From Casuarius casuarius (taxonomy: Eukaryota > Chordata > Aves > Casuariiformes > Casuariidae): a stretch of 64,000 nt of DNA. Each line of letters opens with the position of its first letter. Position 1 is the stretch's first letter. Shown here piece after piece: positions 51,611-64,000 of this stretch. The position numbers were made by a program, and so were the translations under genes. The stretch covers positions 1,263,905-1,327,904 of the forward strand of contig PTFA01000198.1 of the NCBI GenBank assembly GCA_003342895.1, given 5' to 3'. The notes below the pieces were generated by a model that was not told where the DNA came from, did not search any database, and was given only the letters and a program-made list of their open reading frames with translations.

Positions 51611-53943
51611 CTTCAAACATCTTTTTGTTCCACAAGCCCTAGGCTGCAGATGGCACCAACCCACGCATCTCCATTGTTTGCAGCCTAGAAGAACTCCACC
51701 ATTCTTTTGGGGGAATGCTCTTGGTTGAGTAGCTAGTGTCCAATTAACTCCTGAAACTATGGCTGCAGGCATATTAACCTTTTTATCCCCATGCTCTCTT
51801 CGGAATTTCATTACATACCACAGTTACAACTCAATAATACCTAAAAAAAAGCCATCAAAGAAAGAAGATCAGGAGATACATTTTTCAGGTTATGGGAGAG
51901 TGCTTAAAGTGGTGGCTACAGCTGCATCTATCACACCTCCATAAAGGTTCTTCTGATCATGTCTCACAAAATTAATTATCATCTCTGACTTGCAGTATTG
52001 TAGCAGAGTCAGTGTAAAGGCAACGAGCTAAGCTTTCTGTATGCTGGAAAGCCAAAGCTTGGCTGTGATTTGTGCAGAATAGTTTAGGCAAAATTGGAGT
52101 GAAAAATACCTGCCTTGGGCTCATAAGTTCCCTGAGGTGCTCTTGGTCAATGGACAGCAATGGGTAGCAGGCAAAAGGCATTTAGTCAAGGAGAGGGAGA
52201 ACAGTATCCACCACCTTTGTCCCTCACCTCACTGTAGCAAACAAAGCCAAGTTAGCACTTAGCAACAGTTAAGTCTCCTTTACCACCTATGAGATGATCA
52301 GCCACTGACTTGGCTGTAGTTACTTTTTTATTGATCATAGAAATCATTACTGCATCTGAGGGGAAAAGATGTGCATAGATCCTAAAGCACTGAGAAGATC
52401 CCCTAAGAAAAACGTTTTAAAATGTAAGAACCCGTATGTCCAGTTCCTCCACCTTAGCAGTATTATGAAAGCACAGAGGATATCAATTTAGTACTTTTAC
52501 TAAACAGGAAACTAGATCAAAACAAATTTGTTAACTATAAGGCAACAACAAAAGTGGATTCCACACCAAGTATTTTAATAATGAACCCAGAGGATTTCAA
52601 ATTAGAGCTAACATTTGTATAGAGCTAGAACAACAGAGACATGTTTGGCTGGCTCAGGGAAAGCCAGAGACACTGGTGCACTGAGTTGAAAGAAAAGGAA
52701 AAGGAATCATTCTGCTTCAGAGTAGTTATCTATGCTTACTGCAGCTGTGTCACTCATCTCCAGATGTGCTACAAGGTCAGGAGCAATCACCTTTTTGATT
52801 ACTCTAATTACAAAAGATGCATAGTTAACACAGTGTTGCCAGATCTCTTTTTTAATTATAATTTCTTAAAACTCTTGCTCCTGGAGCAAGACTCTCAGTG
52901 CCTGATATCTTTTTATGTTTATTTTTACAGNTTTTTAACCTAGATCTTATGACTATNAAAAAGGCTTTAGGAGCCAAAATGGAAACTAGAAAGCATAAAT
53001 TAAATTTTTCAAAACCACATTTCTTATCCTTGGGGTTGACAACACTGTTAATTTCTTTATCTTCCCTGGAAAGATCCCTCCTGCTTTGGTGGTTAGGTAC
53101 AATGTAGAGTCTCTCATAAGTTTCATTCATCAACAGTATCTGGTCTGAGTCAGTTAGGTAGAGGAATCAGCTCTGATGTAAACTTGAAGAACGGATTTGA
53201 GATCACCAGTACGGACTCAAGATGTAGGTCTCACACAGATGGGGACCTGTCGGTGCTGTTCACCTACCACGAGAAGAGGCTCCAGGGGTCGTCGGGTTTC
53301 CATCTGAAAGGAGCCTAGCATGCTCCACGTTTGCCATACATGCACAGTGGATGTGACCAGGGCACAGGCATCAAAAGCCAGCGAGAGCCCTGCTTCCAGC
53401 TGGACTCTGGGATGTCTGGGAATACCAGAAAAAATGCCCCAAGCACTCACATTCTGCCCAGAAAAAGAAAATTTCTGCCAGCTGAAATTGTAACTCCTTG
53501 TCCTATTTCTTAAAAACAAAATGAACTTGAACTATACTGTTTAACATTGGCATGGAGTTAATTTCTCATTTCTAGTGCTGCTCATCTCTTGCTTTGTTTA
53601 ATTTTGGTAAGTGTAACTGGGGATGCAAGACGTGTATCAATGGCTCCAAGCCTGGATCTGTCCTCAGAGTGAAGATTAGAAGGACTGATCAGGGTTGTTG
53701 TTTTTTAAATATCTGAGGAGTTTCTCTGCAAGCATTTTATGTAAGTGGGTCACAAAGAATGAAAGCTGTCCTTGGGCAGCCTTTGAATAAGCACAGATAC
53801 ATTTTCCTCCTGATTTCTTTTTCAGAGGAGCTGAAAACATAAGCCCCTTTTTGTAAGCAGTATTTTATTTTTAACAGGTTCTGCAGCTCCTCAGAAACTG
53901 TGAGCAGTGCTGAATGTAATTCAAATAGACCCCAATACACACG

Positions 53944-53992
53944 CATTGGGCCTGATTCCCACTTACACTAAAGCTTGCACTACCTGTGCAAC
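53944..53992. repeat. Short ancient repeat fragment
   Basis: TTGGGCCTGATTCCCACTTA followed by CACTAAAGCTTGCAC matches one arm of the 'gggcctgattctcatttacactaaggcc' repeat class seen across sauropsids. Confidence 0.45.
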
Positions 53993-54924
53993 TTTTCATT
54001 GCTGGAATCACAAGGAAGGCCTTAGCCTTGGGGAGAAGGCCCAAATATTTCAAAAGGCAGAGACGTACTTTGGGTTGCCAATTCGAAAGGGTGGTACTGT
54101 GTTGCTGCCTCCCATGAAACCAAAGACTTGACCCTATCTTCTGTTGCATCAACGCTCAGCTTCATAAATTAGATTACCTTATGTAAATGATATGGATGCA
54201 TAACTACTTGGACCAGGTGGGCACAGAGAAGTGTTTCTGAAAGAAAGCGAGCAAGTCCTAGACTCTGCTGTGTGCAGCATCTCACGTTCTGCTGCCTTTT
54301 GCTCGGGGCCCTCCAGACAGGCCACAGCACCCAGCGCATGCTTTGGTGACCCAGCCCTTTGTCTGAGGCCTTAATAGTGCTGAATGATCTTAAAACTAAG
54401 TTAAACTGGCTTAAACAAGTCAGTCAGGAAAAAAGGAGACATATTTAGAGAATATAGCTATGGTTTTCTTTTGCCTTTCTGACTTTCCACTGTCCTGTGA
54501 TGCCCTGGCGGCTGTTCACAATTGTCATGTACTACAGCAACTCTCAGGAAATACTAATTTATTTAAACACACTGAATGTCTGCAACTGGATCAGGTGATG
54601 GGGAGGATGGCATTTTTTCAGTTGCTGTCAGTCCAGAAATTAGGTTCAATAGTTCACTCTCAGAAGCAAAATGAGATAACTCTAGAAGGCGATGTTTGCA
54701 CAATATCCCATTTATTTCACTGCTAAGCAATGGTGAATTGTGTTTTCAAAGCCAGGTATGCGCCTTTCACCACTTGCCTATGGCTAAGCACCAAAATTTC
54801 AAAGACTGTGCAAAAGGTAGAGACTTTCATGCAATCGATGCCCTTTTCTCTATTGTGCAAACTACATGCTCTTCCCAGTACTGGCTTAATGAAAATCACG
54901 GGCATGGCTCTTATTCAGCCAGGC

Positions 54925-54938
54925 ACTTAAGCTTAAGT
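54925..54938. promoter_or_regulatory. 14-base perfect palindrome with NKX2-type half sites
   Basis: ACTTAAGCTTAAGT reads the same on both strands and contains CTTAAGT twice in opposition, the core bound by NKX2-class homeodomains. Confidence 0.3.
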
Positions 54939-56062
54939 ATTTGCTATAAAAGCACCTCTCTTGACTTCCTTGGATTATTCGTGTGCCTGCCTGTGGCATT
55001 TAAGTACTTTGTTGAACTGGAGCCCATGGCATTATCTAATGAAAATAGCTAAATATGTTAGACACGTATAAAATTTGTGACCACCATTCCTGTGGAGCCC
55101 ATTTTGTAGAACAGATCCCATTTACAGAATACAATGGGACACAACTTTCTATTGTTACATCTGACATCAAAACGAAGAGACTAAGGTGCTCCAAATACTT
55201 GTTATTTCAAAAGTGTGTATGAACACTTTCAAGGCCTTCCGGCTAAAAAAGATCTTTTATTCATCTTATTGAGTTTGCTGAAGTCCAGACAAAAGCTCAC
55301 AAGAGAACAGAAAGAAAAGTGGACATCATGGAATAAACATTCCTCCATCTTTAATCTGACAGGACCTGATGATTTTATGATGATCACATAAGTCATCTTT
55401 GCCTAAAGACTTGACAGTGCACTTTTTGTGAAGTAGTATCTCCTGCAAAAGGACAGTTTTCTTTCAACTGAATCTTACACCTCTATCTCAAAAAGATTGC
55501 AGGGACATGATGAAAAACAGAATTGGGTCTACTGTGCTGAAAAGAACAGTAGAAGCAGCTGTGCAACTTCTTGTCTAAGAAAACTGATTTTGTGCCTGCA
55601 GAAAATTACAAATTTTTAAATTTATTTTTATTCTATAAAAAATCCTACAGCACCTGCCAAATGCTTGTATGCAGCAGCAGCAGAGTCAGTCAACACCTTT
55701 ATCATGGAAGCAGTAAATGCAGAAATTTATGCAGAAATTACTCGCTGAAGGCATTTCTAGGCATAGTATTACACCATGACTGGCAAAGGGGATTTTGTAA
55801 TGAAGACAGGCTATTGTCGTGTAAAGTGGAATTGCCACTGCAGGTTGTACAGCTCACAGATCAATATGAGAGTGGATACAGGCAGTGCTTATATATTCAG
55901 TGTCTGACCCAAAGTCCAAGGTCAACCGAACCCACCAGCAGGGATGGGCCTTTCTAGAAAACAAAGACATCAGAAGAATGAAACAAGCAGAAATACTCAT
56001 TTCCAGACTGCACATGTCCCCACAACAGGTGTTTCTATACAAAAATGGAGTAAGCTACTGCT

Positions 56063-56090
56063 TATATATATATATAGAGAGAGAGAGAGA
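56063..56090. repeat. Compound microsatellite (TA)n(GA)n
   Basis: About six TA units are followed by about eight GA units. Confidence 0.92.
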
Positions 56091-57459
56091 CATGTTAAAT
56101 ATCATTCCATTAATGTTTCTGTGAAAATAAGACTTGACAGCAGGCTCAACATATATGCTTTCCTTTTTTCCCCTCTTCCAAGAAGAACTAAGCCTGACCT
56201 GTGGACCTGTGACTGGATTTTAAACTTTGTATCTGAGGTTTTGTTTCATGCCAATGGAATGAGGTATAAAAATAATCTCATGACATAAAACTTCCTGGGA
56301 TTCCACCTCCTCCTGCTTGAGGTATTCATGGAGAAGGCACATCTTATCTGGCAGCACAGCAATGTTTGATCAGTGTCCAGACTGTGTTCTCAGGAAAAGA
56401 GGTATAAACCTGGAGTAATTCCACTAAAAATCAAACAATATTCTGGTATATGTAACCAGAATGTAGCTTTCCCTGGGAAGAATCAGCATCTTGCAATTTC
56501 AGCTCAGTGACTGTAACTTTCCTTATATTCTTCTTTTCTAGACAACTTATTATTTATTCAATTTATAGGGATGTTCTGTTAGGGCCTCTGGGCACGTGTA
56601 CGTAACAACCATAAAAACCACAAATACGTTCACAGTCCCTGACTGAATAGAGTCAGTGAAAAATTCCTCATGTTCTGTACAATTCCTCTATGCATTAAAT
56701 TATTTTAACAGAAGCAATTGCTTTAACTGCACCTGTACCTGATCACTGTATTTACACTTGAAAAGGTCTACCTGAAAACTACACATCTCCCAAGATCCAT
56801 GAACTGGGTTTGGGTCCCCTCTGGCTCAGATTTTTTTCACATAAAAGGCTCTGACATTCTCTCTGAGCTACTTTGATGGCTGCCACCCTGCACTGGGTCA
56901 GCCAGGAACAAGCAGGAGCGCAGCGGTGGTGGACTCTCCGCTGTGCCCCCAAAGTCCTTTCCTCGCTTTGTGGGGCTCTCCGTTTCCCACAGAATGGCTT
57001 GTTTTCTGCAGAACTCTCCCAGCGCACAAAACACTCTGTTCTGGGTGAGCTCTGTACGTCTTATTCATGGTAATTATGCTCACATCTTTGATCTCAGATG
57101 AGATCTCTTGTGCATATTTTGTTCTATTTATGTCTTTGATCTTCTTACTTGTTTTTTCCCCCTTTTTTCCAGTCTCCTGTCCTTTCATTTGAAAGACATT
57201 CATCCTACATCACTTTAAAGAGAAAAGGTGAAACAGTGGTGCATGTATCCCAAGTAACCTTGGAGGATATACAGTAGTACCAAGCAATTTTTTCNAGCGG
57301 AGTGCGTCTGGTTTTCGTCCCTGTGTTTAAACGAGCAGTAGCACACCATGCTGCTAATGTCGAGAATACACCTAGGCAGCTGCAAGTGATACGCGGTGCT
57401 GAGAAGAGTATATTAAGGAAAGAAAGAAAGCCCCAGTTATTGTGATGACTGCAGTGACA

Positions 57460-57620
57460 GCAGATTGCCCAGGAAGCGAGGAGCCGCGCAGGACCCGCCG
57501 GCGTGCACGACAAAATCTGCTCTCCATGGCAACGGGCGAGCAGCGGGCGCGAGCCCTGCATGGAGCACAGCGGCACGCGGTCCCGCCGCCTCCNGCAACA
57601 GCCCTCGGTGCCCGAGCCTG
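57460..57620. other. CpG-rich islet upstream of EPHA4
   Basis: About 20 kb upstream of exon 1, a short CpG-rich stretch with one ambiguous base. Overlapping antisense open frames differ in every register and show no domain. Confidence 0.45.
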
Positions 57621-58559
57621 CCTCCCTTCCTGTACGGCTTCGCAGCTGTGTCCGTGATTGAAAGCTTCAGCCTCCAAAGCACCTTTATGATAGACTTCCC
57701 CCAGAACAGGCATTGACAAATAAATNAAAGGAAGAAATGAGTATTTTCGCAGGCACTTGTATTATTCATGCCAGCAGCACTGCCATTGCCCTCCGTCGGT
57801 CGCTGCCGGACAGCACGGTGCTGGCTCTCGTGCTCAGAGGGCCCGTAGGCACGGGCCAGCTCTAACACTTGAAGTCAATGAGATTTGGATTTATAGTTAA
57901 AAGTAAAAATGTAATACTGTTTTGCTAAAGCCGGTTCTTCACAAGGTATCAAAGCAGAACAGAGAAGTAAAATTTGCAGGGCTCAGAAATCACTATAGTG
58001 AGATGCTCTAAATTTACTGTAGTGTTTCATGGGGTTTAAGTTGAAAGACTAGATGGATCTCCAATTAGGAGAGAAAAAGCACGGATAGCTAAGAGGCACA
58101 TAAAGCAACTGACTCAACCCCCGAATTCAGCCGAAACTCACAAATACTTCTTTACTGTGAAACAACTGGCATTTATCATTCCCCTCTATAGTGCTGGCTT
58201 GTCTAAAACTACAGAGGACTGACAGACCAGATATAAGCAACAGAAACACGGCAAACAAGTATCCTCTGCTCTCCTTTATCACATCACGGACAAAATCTTA
58301 TATCAATAATAAACACAGAATTGTCACAGGAGGCTACAGGGCCGNTTAAGGATGAATGACAGTTTCCATCTGAGAATTTATATAGATTAACCAATGCTTC
58401 TTTTGAGCTGGAATTTCTCAAGCTACAGGAAACATGCAGATGTGTGGCAGAAGAGTTCATTGGCAAAGTTGTTTCTCAATTCCAAATTTTATTTATCAGA
58501 TTTTAGTACAANTCTTGAGGAGCCACATAAGTTCATAGTATTACTGGAAAGATTGTCTT

Positions 58560-58870
58560 AAAAGGGTCACCTGAGGTGCTCTGACGTTATGGTAAAGGTA
58601 CGGTAACATAAAGCTGCTAGTGCCATAGTCTCTGCTGGCCACAGACATGTAATTAATTTTCCTGAGATCTCAATTGCCTCTGTACTCATCCTGTTACGAA
58701 AGTGGAGNTGGTATCTCAGCGGGGAATAGTGTCACATTTCTTACTTTGTGCAGGTTCCTCTCCGCGTGACTAATCCTTCACACGTGGATTTAGAGGTGCA
58801 GGCTGCACTTGTTAAAAGCCCTGTGAAAACGGGGCTGGCAAAGCTTGTAACTCCCAGGCCATCCCTAGGC
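58560..58870. promoter_or_regulatory. Candidate distal conserved block with homeodomain sites
   Basis: TAATTAAT (58650-58657) and an OTX/bicoid-type TAATCC (58771-58776) occur within a mixed, repeat-free block with scattered CpGs including CTGACGTTATGG and CCGCGTGAC. Confidence 0.3.
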
Positions 58871-59569
58871 CAATACAGGTGCCACAAAAAGTATGAGTAA
58901 AATCTGCTCTTCATCTTTTTAACTATGCAGAAACAGAAGAAAATAGTTCTTCACAAAAAAGATGAACATAGGGGACAAAAATGTCATCAGGATAAAACTA
59001 AGAAGCTAAAACATCATTAGAATATTACTATTTTGAAAAATACAAGGGAGAAGCTTCGAGTAATTTCAATCTGTATTTGATTGCCTTAATTCCGGCTACA
59101 CAGAACAAATGTGCAGTTTGCTTTGCTTTGGACTTTGGCTTGTCCTCCTCAGAAGAGGCAGGACTCTCATCTCCTCCTGCCTTCCAAAAGCATGTCAGAA
59201 ATTTCACCTTCTTGTTGAGGAAGAGCATTCCCAGGCAACTCTCATCTTTTTAAAGCAGAACCAGCGAACTCTTTGCAACCACCATTTTCTGCCGGTGGGG
59301 TCCCTCCCCCCGTTTCTGATGTGCCTCCTCAACACACGCAGCACACTGTGCAGCAATTGTATCACTCGCTGTCTCAGTGACATGCAGCCGCCCCAGGTCT
59401 TCTGCAGCCCAGCGCAGCATTCCCCGGGGAAACCCTTTTGCTTCACCTTTAACATAAATGGAGAGAAACCTCCATGTGCTTAATCTCATTGAAAATAATC
59501 TGTGTCACGAAAGCCGGTAAATCCTCATTCGATTTAACACCGCCCAGCCCCATAACAGCTTTTATTGCC

Positions 59570-60125
59570 TTTCCGAGGAGCCCTCCCGTTTACCAGCGTT
59601 TGGCCGCTTGCAAGCGACCGCAGGCACGCGCCCCGCGGAGAGGGGGCCAGCCCGGGTGCCCGGCCCCAGGCGCGACGCTGGCGCTGGCGGGGCCGGCTCC
59701 TCGCCCCCGCGCCGGGGCGGCAGCTGGCTGCCGGCAGCTCTCGGCCACCTGCTGCCAGCTCCCCGGCCAGGAGCCCCGCGCGGCACCGGGCGCCGGCCTG
59801 AAACCCCTCTTTTAATCTGCCCCTGACAGCTTGGACAATTAAGGTTAGGGAGAGGGTTGAGACAACNTAATCGGGCCGTAAAACACCGAGCTACATTTCC
59901 TGTGGTCAGGAAGCATTAGGCTTGAAAAAATAAGGTGCTTGGTTTCCAGTACTAGGACTAAAGCACGACTGGCTGCGTGCACGGGTGTCCCCGAGGGGGA
60001 AGGATGCCCACGGGGACCCTCGGGGCGGCTCCGGCAGCAGCGCGGGCACCCAGCGCCCCGCCGGGGCGGACGCTGCCGGCCACCCTCTCCGCCTCAGAGC
60101 GTTTGTGCCGCGTGGGGCAATTACG
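59570..60125. other. Pair of CpG-rich islets upstream of EPHA4
   Basis: Two very GC-rich, CpG-dense stretches (59590-59815 and 59985-60115) are separated by about 170 AT-richer bases with one ambiguous base at 59867. They are about 22 kb upstream of exon 1. An orphan CpG island or an unannotated promoter is possible; no exon is evident. Confidence 0.5.
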
Positions 60126-60264
60126 CAGCGCACTTCACCATTTCTCCCTTCTTTTTGGTGAAGAACAGCCTATTCTTCCAGTTGAATGCATTTTAACTGT
60201 TCACTGCTCTTTGTGCTCTGGGGAAATACAGCTTACTCTTAAAATATATATCCATCTGTATAAA

Positions 60265-60316
60265 ATAGATGAATCTATAGTCTATATTCATCCATATAGT
60301 CTATATTCATCTATAA
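60265..60316. repeat. AT-rich direct and inverted repeat cluster
   Basis: ATAGTCTATATTCATC occurs at 60277-60292 and again at 60296-60311, a period of 19. The preceding ATAGATGAAT is matched by its complement ATTCATCTAT at the right end, so direct and inverted copies overlap. Confidence 0.8.
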
Positions 60317-61189
60317 AACATACGTGAATACATAGTCATAAGCTGCAAGAATTTCAACATAACTTGAGACCTTTGCCATAACAGAATATTATCAAGAAAC
60401 TGAATTCACTCAAATGAGATAAAAATTTAAGTGAAGAGGCTATATATTTTTTTTCTCCCCAGGAAGGGTTGTGGTCATTTTAGACACAATAAAAAAGTTC
60501 AGTCTTCTCAATACAAAATTTGGTGATTTTTTTTCTTTTGCAGAAATATTCAGTCAAAACATTTTGGCTGCAACTAAAGGGGTTAACAACTGTTAGTGCC
60601 TTTCAACTGCAGAGCTTCACCTCATGATCATTTCTTCACTAGGAGAATTTGATGTCTTAGAAAAGTATCTTAATTCTAGATTGAATACAATGGTTCAGCA
60701 CTATAATTACCCCCCCTTCCTTCTCTTATAGAAATAAAATTCATAATTCTTCCTGTCATTTTTACATATTATACTCATGTCATCAGTAGTTTTAAAGTTT
60801 CTTTTTTAAGATAGTTACTGGTGGTATAATAAAAGAGAGAAAATTAATTTCCTGTAGTTTGAATCAAAGTGCCCCAGTGTCTCAAGATGCAATGTTATAG
60901 TAAAAGTGTAAAGTTAATGGAATATTAAAATCTGTCAGTTGAGCTTCTCAGGGAAAAATAGTTCATCATCTGAGGATTGAGAGCTCTATGGTAAAAGGGG
61001 CTATGTAAATCACCAATTAACTGTTCCAAATTAAAATGCAAGAGGACCTGTCCTTTCTGTTTACAGAAATGAGAGCTGTATTGCAACAACCAAAAGCTCC
61101 TTCTAAATTTTTGGTAAATAACAATTACCGATTCCTTTTAAATAGCATATGGCAATAACAGTGCTCAAAACACAAACAGTTTTTCTGTG

Positions 61190-61565
61190 TCTTTGCTGGA
61201 GTGATTAAAATGTTGAAGGCATCACGGAGAGTCCCTGAGCTCCTTGACAGCTGTCATTGCTATTGAACACAACTATAACAGCCAAAGAGAGCTTTATTGG
61301 TAAACTGCTCCGCGTTGCCACAAAGGCAATCTCCCCATTTCACACAGGCATCTGTTGCCGTATTTTGGAGCTTTATTCCTTCCCTCCCTGACAGGGCTGG
61401 TGATCTGGTGCCATGTGCAATTTCTCCCTCTTTATCAATACCATTTGGTGAGTTTTGTGCCACCAGAGCTTCAAGGTTTTGTTTCCAGGAAAACGAGCAA
61501 GGAAAATACATTTTTGCTGAGTATAATGGTCTCTTTCTGCTCTAGTCATGTGCAACAATAGAGCG
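61190..61565. promoter_or_regulatory. Candidate distal enhancer with TGIF/PKNOX/MEIS dimer site
   Basis: TGACAGCTGTCA (61245-61256) is a perfect palindrome and exactly the dimer site known for TALE homeodomain factors such as TGIF, PKNOX and MEIS. It is followed by ATTGGTAAACTG (forkhead-like), CCACAAAGGCA, and GCAACAATAGAG (SOX-like) within 310 bases. The block is repeat-free. Confidence 0.45.
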
Positions 61566-64000
61566 GAGGAGGTTTGAATAGGGAGTGGTGTGACTTCAGT
61601 GTTTAAATATAAATGCACAGAGTTTTTATGAGAAGCGCTGTACCCTTCCAATTTACATCTTTTTTATGGTAGGAAGAGGAGAAAGCTTCACCACAATGAG
61701 CTGGGGCTCCAATAAAGGCAGCTCGAGAGCCCTGCATCTGCCCGGGGACTGCCTCCCAGCAAAGCCCGGCCACGGCAGGGCAAGCGCTCGCCGGCTCGAG
61801 CCTGCTCCCCCAGCCCCACGCCACCCCTGCGGCACTCATCCTGGCAAACCTCCGCAGCAGGGACCACGACTGAGGTGGAGCGAAGCCACACTACTTGCTC
61901 CAAACCACCTGGGAAGCCTATGACAGGGCTAGAAGCTGACCCTAGGTTTCCCCAAATCCAGGGTTGTGGTGGCAAAGCCTTCTCTGCCCTGCTCTCGGCC
62001 TGCCCTAGCACTCAGCCACAGCCACCAGCAGGCCAGTCATCAGGAAACTGAGGGCAATGCTGTCTTATGGTCTATACCCATCACTGTTCGGCAGAGAGAT
62101 GCACGGGTAGTTTGTCACCTCCGTTGGCCTCTGCAGGTCTGGACGTTGTCCAGGTCACCTGCCAGTCCCCCACCTACATCAGTATGTTGCAGTGGTTCCC
62201 AGGACTTTTCTGGCACCTGCCCCAGGGGCATTTAATGCCTCTTCCTCCCTCCCACCCCTTCCCCACACCTGCTCCACATACGAGAGCAATGAGACGGCTG
62301 CCACGTACCCGCAGAAGGAAACGGTGTTGGAGTCATGGGGACAAGGAGCTGGGATTGAGTTGCACCGAATATTCTGGCCAGGGAAGAAGTGACGTAGTAT
62401 GAGTCAAAACCTTTAGGACATGTTTGCTAGATGCCCCTAGAATGATAACCAGGTTGTGGGGGATAGCTTTCATCTGTTAATAGCTAAAACGCTTCTTCGG
62501 TTTCCCCCTCGGTGGAAAGCGAGAAATCAGGAAACAGTGATGTTCATAATGAAGACAAAGACTATTGCAAGATCTAAAACATAATGCGTCTTCGGGTGCT
62601 GAAAACAGTTAATAGCAACCTGTATTTGTACAGATTTAATAATCCAAAAAGAAATCATAAGAACATTATGATTCTAACCCACATAAAAGCCATTTTTAAT
62701 CTCTCAGTCCAGATAACACACTCCTTCAAGTCTCTTTGCACAAAGCAATAAGCAATTCTCTTTTCTGAAGAAATCATTGCCTGAACAACATTTTTTAAGT
62801 TATGGAATTATGATGTCTTATTTTCTATGTTCTGCACCTTTAAATCTGTCAGACTACTACTATCCATTTTAGACTTACTGTGTTCATTCATGTGTGTAGG
62901 CACACACATTGTGTCATGGAGACTGCCGCATGGTCTTTCTTGTTTGGTGTTTTTAAATATAAGATAAAAGTTATTCAGACTGCAGTGATCTATTTATTCT
63001 TTTTTGAAATATATAAAGCTTTATCCACCAGTGAAATGCATTCATGTTTGAGGTGCAGTGTGATAGCTGCTTAACAGCACAAAGGAACACTAGAACTAGA
63101 GCTGGTTAGAAAATAGATTTTCTGTCCTGCAAAACAGTCTGAATTTTCTTCTGCTTTGTTGTTGCTGTTCTGAATCAGGGCAAAAAGCTACCTTTCTAAA
63201 TGTTTTCACATGGGGTGTGATTCTGGGGGAGAGAAATTATTTTTGTTTGATATATCAGTCCTCTTCATTTTTACATAAAATACACATTTGAAACCAGAAG
63301 CATTTTACAGCTACNAATTTGCACTTCAGAAATGACAAAAATGGTACACTTGGATTCCCACTAAATTCCCATCCCCTTTTCTTTTTCCAGTCCCCATTTT
63401 GTGGGTAAGTGCCATTTTGTCAAAGTAGTATTTTCTGCGTAGGCACTGGTTTGCCAGAAGAGGAAAAAAATTCTGAACAGATTCAAGTAAACAAGAAGTT
63501 TCTCCTAACAGTTAAAACTGTCTATTTGCACAACCAAAATGCAAGCACAGTGCCTTAACATCCACTCTTCTGTAACTGGCAAGTACAGCCAATAACTTGT
63601 TCCAACCCGTANTAAGTATCTCCATGTTTTTAGGTGCTCCTGAGACATCCCCTAACCCTAACTTTCAGACCTGCTCATTTCACTGGTACAATGCATCTTC
63701 TTAAATTTCAGATTATGTCAGACTGCTCAAGGAAATGCAGCACAATTCNAAAGAATCTGTCCCCCATTGGGTTAAAAAAAAAATGAACAGAAGTACTGTT
63801 GCATTAAATAAACGGCTAGCAAGTGGTCTAAATAAAGCATTGCTATCTGATGCCTGAAAACAGATTTGACTGAAAAGGTATGCTTTCAGACTAAGAAAGC
63901 AGAAAAAACTAATTAGACAAGAAGCAACCGTGAACAAACATGTTAGCAGAATCAATAACTGGAACTGATCAGCTATTTCTTTAATTGTGCCAGCTGGGCT

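Larger units (their letters stand above)
51611..64000. other. Upstream intergenic DNA, distal part
   Basis: AT-rich unique sequence with the CpG islets, candidate enhancers and one ancient repeat listed separately. Frames up to 143 codons (57437-57868 minus) fall in GC-rich islets and show no domain. No RNA gene is recognised. Confidence 0.6.

Overview
The window comes from a bird-like (sauropsid) nuclear genome and covers the 5' part of one gene, EPHA4, an ephrin receptor tyrosine kinase, on the minus strand. The organism call rests on the Eph exons, on degenerate CR1 LINE copies (the main avian/reptilian retrotransposon), on very low repeat density and on the lack of recent mammalian repeats. 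There is no bacterial, phage or plasmid content and no CRISPR array. Nearly all open frames in the window are chance frames in noncoding DNA.

Layout, read in gene direction (right to left). 37798-64000 lies upstream of the gene; I find no coding exon there. A GC-rich promoter island spans about 36660-38000 and is broken by a 256-base assembly gap (37542-37797). Exon 1 coding sequence is 37382-37292, intron 1 is only 370 bases, exon 2 is 36921-36854, intron 2 is 36853-32496, exon 3 is 32495-31832, and intron 3 runs from 31831 off the left edge. The three coding exons join in phase into the first 274 residues of EphA4: signal peptide, the whole ligand-binding domain and the start of the cysteine-rich region. 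The sushi/EGF remainder, fibronectin repeats, membrane segment, kinase, SAM domain and PDZ-binding tail must lie beyond position 1.

The rest is noncoding. I recognise two degenerate CR1 copies, one MIR/CORE-SINE-like core, several short ancient amniote-type repeats, microsatellites, and islets of CpG-rich sequence inside intron 3 and upstream. Several blocks look like constrained regulatory DNA because they carry palindromic transcription-factor sites: a TGIF/PKNOX/MEIS dimer site, a SOX-type palindrome, POU MORE-like sites and NKX-type palindromes. EPHA4 is a developmental gene with complex expression in hindbrain, limb and motor neurons, so distal enhancers are expected here, but conservation could not be tested. 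I found no undescribed gene system. The observations most worth checking are a start-stop upstream ORF next to the EPHA4 start codon, a hairpin flanked by a 15-base direct repeat in intron 2, and the enhancer-like blocks.
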